Shown here piece after piece: positions 61,260 through 64,000 of a DNA stretch of 64,000 nt. The position numbers were made by a program, and so were the translations under genes. Source of the DNA: Mycobacterium sp. DL (GTDB lineage Bacteria > Actinomycetota > Actinomycetes > Mycobacteriales > Mycobacteriaceae); the NCBI RefSeq assembly GCF_039729195.1, contig NZ_CP155796.1, positions 3,968,001-4,032,000 of the forward strand, given 5' to 3'. A model generated the notes under the pieces. The model ran no database searches. It had not been told where the DNA came from and worked only from the letters and a program-made list of their open reading frames with translations. How positions within the stretch are numbered: the first letter of the stretch is position 1; each line of letters opens with the position of its first letter.

Positions 61260-62360
61260 ATGGCGAGGATTGAAATTCCCTATCCCCACAGGAGAGGAGG
61301 GCACTGTGGTTCCGGTGCGCTGCGTGACCTTACTGAATGGGCACAACTAGGATGGGGGACAGAAACACTCAGTGAAGGATTGGTCTTCACCCTCGGCGGA
61401 GCCTTGGACTTCTCGTACGTCCGCTCTACGCAATTGTTTCCCCAGATCTACCTGGTAGGACGAGGAAGCGACCTGGAAAAAGACTACCTCTCCCGAGTTG
61501 GTGCAAACTGCGTAGTGCGATCGACCGATGACGCAGACGTGGGATGGTCATTTGTTACCGACGAAGTCGACAAGGGCCGACCCGTCATGGTCTGGGCTGA
61601 CATCGGCGAACTTCCTTACCTGCGCGTCCGATTGCACATGAGCCGTCACGACATCGTCATCACCGGATATGATGACGAACAAGGGGTTGCCTATGTGGTC
61701 GATAATGACCGCGAGACCACCCAAACGGTGGCTTATGACGACCTGCGCCGGGCGCGGTCCTCGGTAGGGTTCCCTACACCGACCCGGCACACCACATATC
61801 ACGTCGACTGGCCGGAGCGAGTGCCCGACCTTGGGCCGATTGCCGCCACTGCATTAGCCGCGAGCGCAGCTTTCATGCGCGGCGGTGCCGTAGGTGCGCC
61901 GCTACTGCGCATCGAGGCAGCTGAAGTCGAGGCCTCCGGTTTGAAGGGTGTGCAGGAGTTCGCCGATGACGTACGGCATTGGCCAACGGTGTTTGATGAC
62001 GACGCCCTGACCGCGGCATTGTTCGGGCTCGGGGCGTTCATCGAGAAAGCCGGAACCGGTGGCGGGCTCTTTCGTATGCTGCAAGCACAAGGTTGCCAGA
62101 ATATCGCCGATCTCCTCGGGGACGCCGCCGCAGCCGAAGCGGCGGCCGCGGCCCGACACGCTTCCCAAGCGTGGTCTGAGCTTGCGGCCGCAGCCACCGA
62201 TGCCGGCACATCGCTACGGAGTCGTAGTCTCGCTGCGGCCAAAATCGCCGCGACGATCCCGGACTCCGAAACACGCCTCGTCGAAGCCCTCGAAACGGCC
62301 AGTCGATCCGTTGGCACTGTCGATACCGGCCTCGAGGCTTATCTGAAAGGCTATCTGTGA
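61260..62360 (+). CDS. BtrH N-terminal/DUF4872 domain protein, C39-like cysteine enzyme
   Basis: 366 residues, ATG 61260 with GAGAGGAAGCGGCG. The BtrH N-terminal papain-like core is visible: HRRGGHCGSGALRDL (likely nucleophile Cys about residue 16), MSRHDIVITGYDDEQGVAYVVDND (His and Asp) and then the DUF4872 C-terminal helical part (about 190-366). BtrH transfers an acyl group from a carrier protein in butirosin synthesis, so this could be an acyltransferase or peptidase. It is coupled by GTGA to a transglutaminase-fold gene. Function open. Confidence 0.75.
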   Translation: MARIEIPYPHRRGGHCGSGALRDLTEWAQLGWGTETLSEGLVFTLGGALDFSYVRSTQLFPQIYLVGRGSDLEKDYLSRVGANCVVRSTDDADVGWSFVTDEVDKGRPVMVWADIGELPYLRVRLHMSRHDIVITGYDDEQGVAYVVDNDRETTQTVAYDDLRRARSSVGFPTPTRHTTYHVDWPERVPDLGPIAATALAASAAFMRGGAVGAPLLRIEAAEVEASGLKGVQEFADDVRHWPTVFDDDALTAALFGLGAFIEKAGTGGGLFRMLQAQGCQNIADLLGDAAAAEAAAAARHASQAWSELAAAATDAGTSLRSRSLAAAKIAATIPDSETRLVEALETASRSVGTVDTGLEAYLKGYL

Positions 62361-63025
62361 GCGACACTTCAAACGAATCGAGTTTCCTGGAGACAACTGG
62401 GTTCCTCGATTGGCAGCACGACGATGTACAGCGCTTCACCGAGGACGCGGTCGGTGACGTTCGTGACCCTGTGCAGAAGGCGAGGTTGATCTTCACCGCT
62501 GTGCGGGACAGGATTTGGTACGATCCCTATAGCACCGACGACGATCCCGAGCATTATCGGGCGAGCTATGTAGCGACAGCGTCGAGGGCGTATTGCATAC
62601 CGAAGGCGGTGCTGCTGACCGCGGCAGCTCGTGCGGCGGGCATTCCGGCCCGGCTCGGATTCGCGGACGTGCGCAACCATCTGCAGACCACCACATTGCG
62701 TGCCCGGATGGGAGGTACCGACGTGTTCGTCTACCACGGATATAGCGAATTACAACTCAACAACCGCTGGGTGAAGGCCACTCCGGCGTTCAATGCCGAG
62801 CTCTGCGCGCGATTCGGTGTACCTCCGATCGACTTCGACGGCCACACCGATGCGCTCCTCCATGCCTACGACGGTGGGGGAAGCCAACACATGGAGTACC
62901 TCAACGACCGCGGTTGGTACCACGATCTCCCCTTCACCGACATCGTTACAGAGTTGCATCACCGGTACGGCCCGCTCATGGCTGGCGCTGGAGCCCAGCG
63001 TGACGCCTTCTCCCAGGAGTTGTGA
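62357..63025 (+). CDS. Transglutaminase-like cysteine protein
   Basis: 222 residues from GTG 62357, overlapping the previous stop. Transglutaminase-core triad is seen: Cys in SRAYCIPKAVLLTAAARAAG, His in DVFVYHGYSEL and Asp/Asn region WVKATPAFN. It may form or break amide bonds. Translational coupling with the BtrH-like gene suggests the two act on one substrate. No carrier protein gene is visible nearby. Confidence 0.8.
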   Translation: MSDTSNESSFLETTGFLDWQHDDVQRFTEDAVGDVRDPVQKARLIFTAVRDRIWYDPYSTDDDPEHYRASYVATASRAYCIPKAVLLTAAARAAGIPARLGFADVRNHLQTTTLRARMGGTDVFVYHGYSELQLNNRWVKATPAFNAELCARFGVPPIDFDGHTDALLHAYDGGGSQHMEYLNDRGWYHDLPFTDIVTELHHRYGPLMAGAGAQRDAFSQEL

Positions 63026-63279
63026 GGCGCTGCGGACTGTGTGCCAGTTCATTGTGACGCGATCTGGCCGGCTATGAATACACTGCAGTCCAAGGGATTA
63101 CGGGCAGGACCAGATAGCCGACAGTGTCCTAATCGGAAGGTGTGTCGCAGCGATGATCTCGGCGGGCTAACGAGTCCTACATACATATCTACCGGCGATC
63201 AGCCCAGTCGACGCCGGCGCAATTCTTCAGTCGTGTGGTGAACCACGCGCTACGAGGGTCTATTTAGGAGGGTTTCGTC

Positions 63280-63834
63280 ATCGAAGAGCAAGCGGAAGAA
63301 GATTCGGCCATCGCATGGTGGCATAGCTTTCAGGATCGTGCTGTCGCCGCCGACGGCGACTACCTTGATGCGCACCACCCGTGGTGCCTTGGTTGCGGCA
63401 CAGACAATCCGCACGGTCATCGCCTGCGAGCGCGTCGGCATGGCGACGGGGTGGGTGCCAGGCATATCTTCGACGGCAGACATCGCGGCGCACCCGGTAT
63501 CGCACATGGCGGCGCAGTCATGACCGTACTCGACGACATGGTGGGCATGTTGCTGTACGTCGTCGGTGAGATGGCCGTCACCCGCAGGTTCGATACCGAG
63601 TTCTACGCGCCGGTGTTGCTGGGGGTCCCCTACGAGGTCAGCGCGGAGCTGGTGTCCAAGACCGGCCGGAAACTCGAAGTCCGGACAGAATTGCGCGAGG
63701 AGACTACCGGTCAGCTAGTCGCGTCCGCCTCAGGGTTATTCGTCGTCGTCACGATGGCGCACTTCACTAGTTCCATACAGAAGGCGACTTCGACACCCTG
63801 CATTGTGCGGTCACCCAGGGAGGGAAGATGCTGA
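63280..63834 (+). CDS. PaaI-family thioesterase; start codon unclear
   Basis: Coding sequence runs from about 63280: IEEQAEEDSAIAWWHSF, then the family motif WCLGCGTDNPHGHRLRA, GIAHGGAVMTVLDDMVG (active-site turn) and a C-terminal strand ending LFVVVTMAHF. The frame has no ATG, GTG or TTG upstream of the CxGCG motif. A strong AGGAGGG site at 63266 points to an ATC at 63280, a rare start. Starting at GTG 63451 would remove the conserved N-terminal motif. An error in the sequence or a rare start must explain this. Confidence 0.8.
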   Translation: MEEQAEEDSAIAWWHSFQDRAVAADGDYLDAHHPWCLGCGTDNPHGHRLRARRHGDGVGARHIFDGRHRGAPGIAHGGAVMTVLDDMVGMLLYVVGEMAVTRRFDTEFYAPVLLGVPYEVSAELVSKTGRKLEVRTELREETTGQLVASASGLFVVVTMAHFTSSIQKATSTPCIVRSPREGRC

Positions 63835-64000
63835 GCACCAGCCTTGGAGGTGGCGCACGGCTGGCCGCGCGCGTTCCACGTCTCTTACCCCGCTCGACGC
63901 AAACATCATCAACGCACTCATGTACCTGGTCGCCGAGGATCACCTCCACCAGACGGCGGCCACGGGTCAGCGCCGTCGTATTCGACGGCCCGCGCCCGCG
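63828..64000 (+). CDS. Partial ORF at right edge, unknown
   Basis: ATG 63828 follows a strong GGGAGGGAAG site and overlaps the end of the thioesterase gene; the frame stays open to the window edge (57 codons). The N-terminus MLSTSLGGGARLAARVPR is basic and not recognised, so it might also be an accidental frame. Its continuation lies outside the window. Confidence 0.35.
   Translation, partial: MLSTSLGGGARLAARVPRLLPRSTQTSSTHSCTWSPRITSTRRRPRVSAVVFDGPRP

Overview
The window is GC-rich actinobacterial DNA, most likely from a fast-growing environmental Mycobacterium (Mycolicibacterium). Grounds: an MmpL transporter, F420-type oxidoreductases, a WXG100/ESX-like gene group, many TetR regulators and acyl-CoA enzymes, an AtuA-family protein, an NDMA-type alcohol dehydrogenase and GTGA/ATGA start-stop overlaps. 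Species cannot be fixed from the sequence alone.

Left part (1-9026), probably core chromosome: a proline-rich protein cut by the window edge, an F420-type oxidoreductase, a paired SMR efflux system, a PAP2 phosphatase, an ESX-like group (EspG-like gene, EspC-like mini-ORF, WXG protein and a coupled 4-TM membrane protein), two small proteins and a spermidine synthase-like protein.

At 9027-9068 lies the 3' half of a tRNA-Pro gene, still followed by its own terminator but with its 5' half replaced. This is the usual scar at one end of an element integrated into a tRNA gene, so DNA to the right may be a genomic island running past the window. No integrase is visible.

Right part (9069-64000) is dominated by lipid, hydrocarbon and terpenoid-type catabolism. 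It holds an MmpL with a TetR; a thiolase/alcohol dehydrogenase operon and a thioesterase/hydrolase pair around a TetR with a shared operator; a PucR regulator; an intact-ended IS1380-type insertion; a biotin-dependent acyl-CoA carboxylase/FadE/FadD operon; a tightly coupled operon with SDR, di-iron protein, three Baeyer-Villiger-type monooxygenases and an esterase; a second SDR and FadE; an AtuA/DinB-like/enoyl-CoA hydratase operon; a type-B carboxylesterase; and a VirS-like AraC regulator divergent from a ferredoxin/CYP153/ferredoxin reductase operon followed by SCP2, acyl-CoA synthetase and alcohol dehydrogenase genes. Together these would take a hydrocarbon or terpenoid through hydroxylation, oxidation, CoA activation, carboxylation and beta-oxidation, with a side route from ketone to ester to alcohol plus acid.

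Decay and rearrangement are visible: a cytochrome P450 pseudogene that has lost its haem cysteine, an adenylate cyclase pseudogene and a frameshifted transposase. The least explained group is at the right end: a BtrH-like protein coupled to a transglutaminase-fold protein and followed by a thioesterase.
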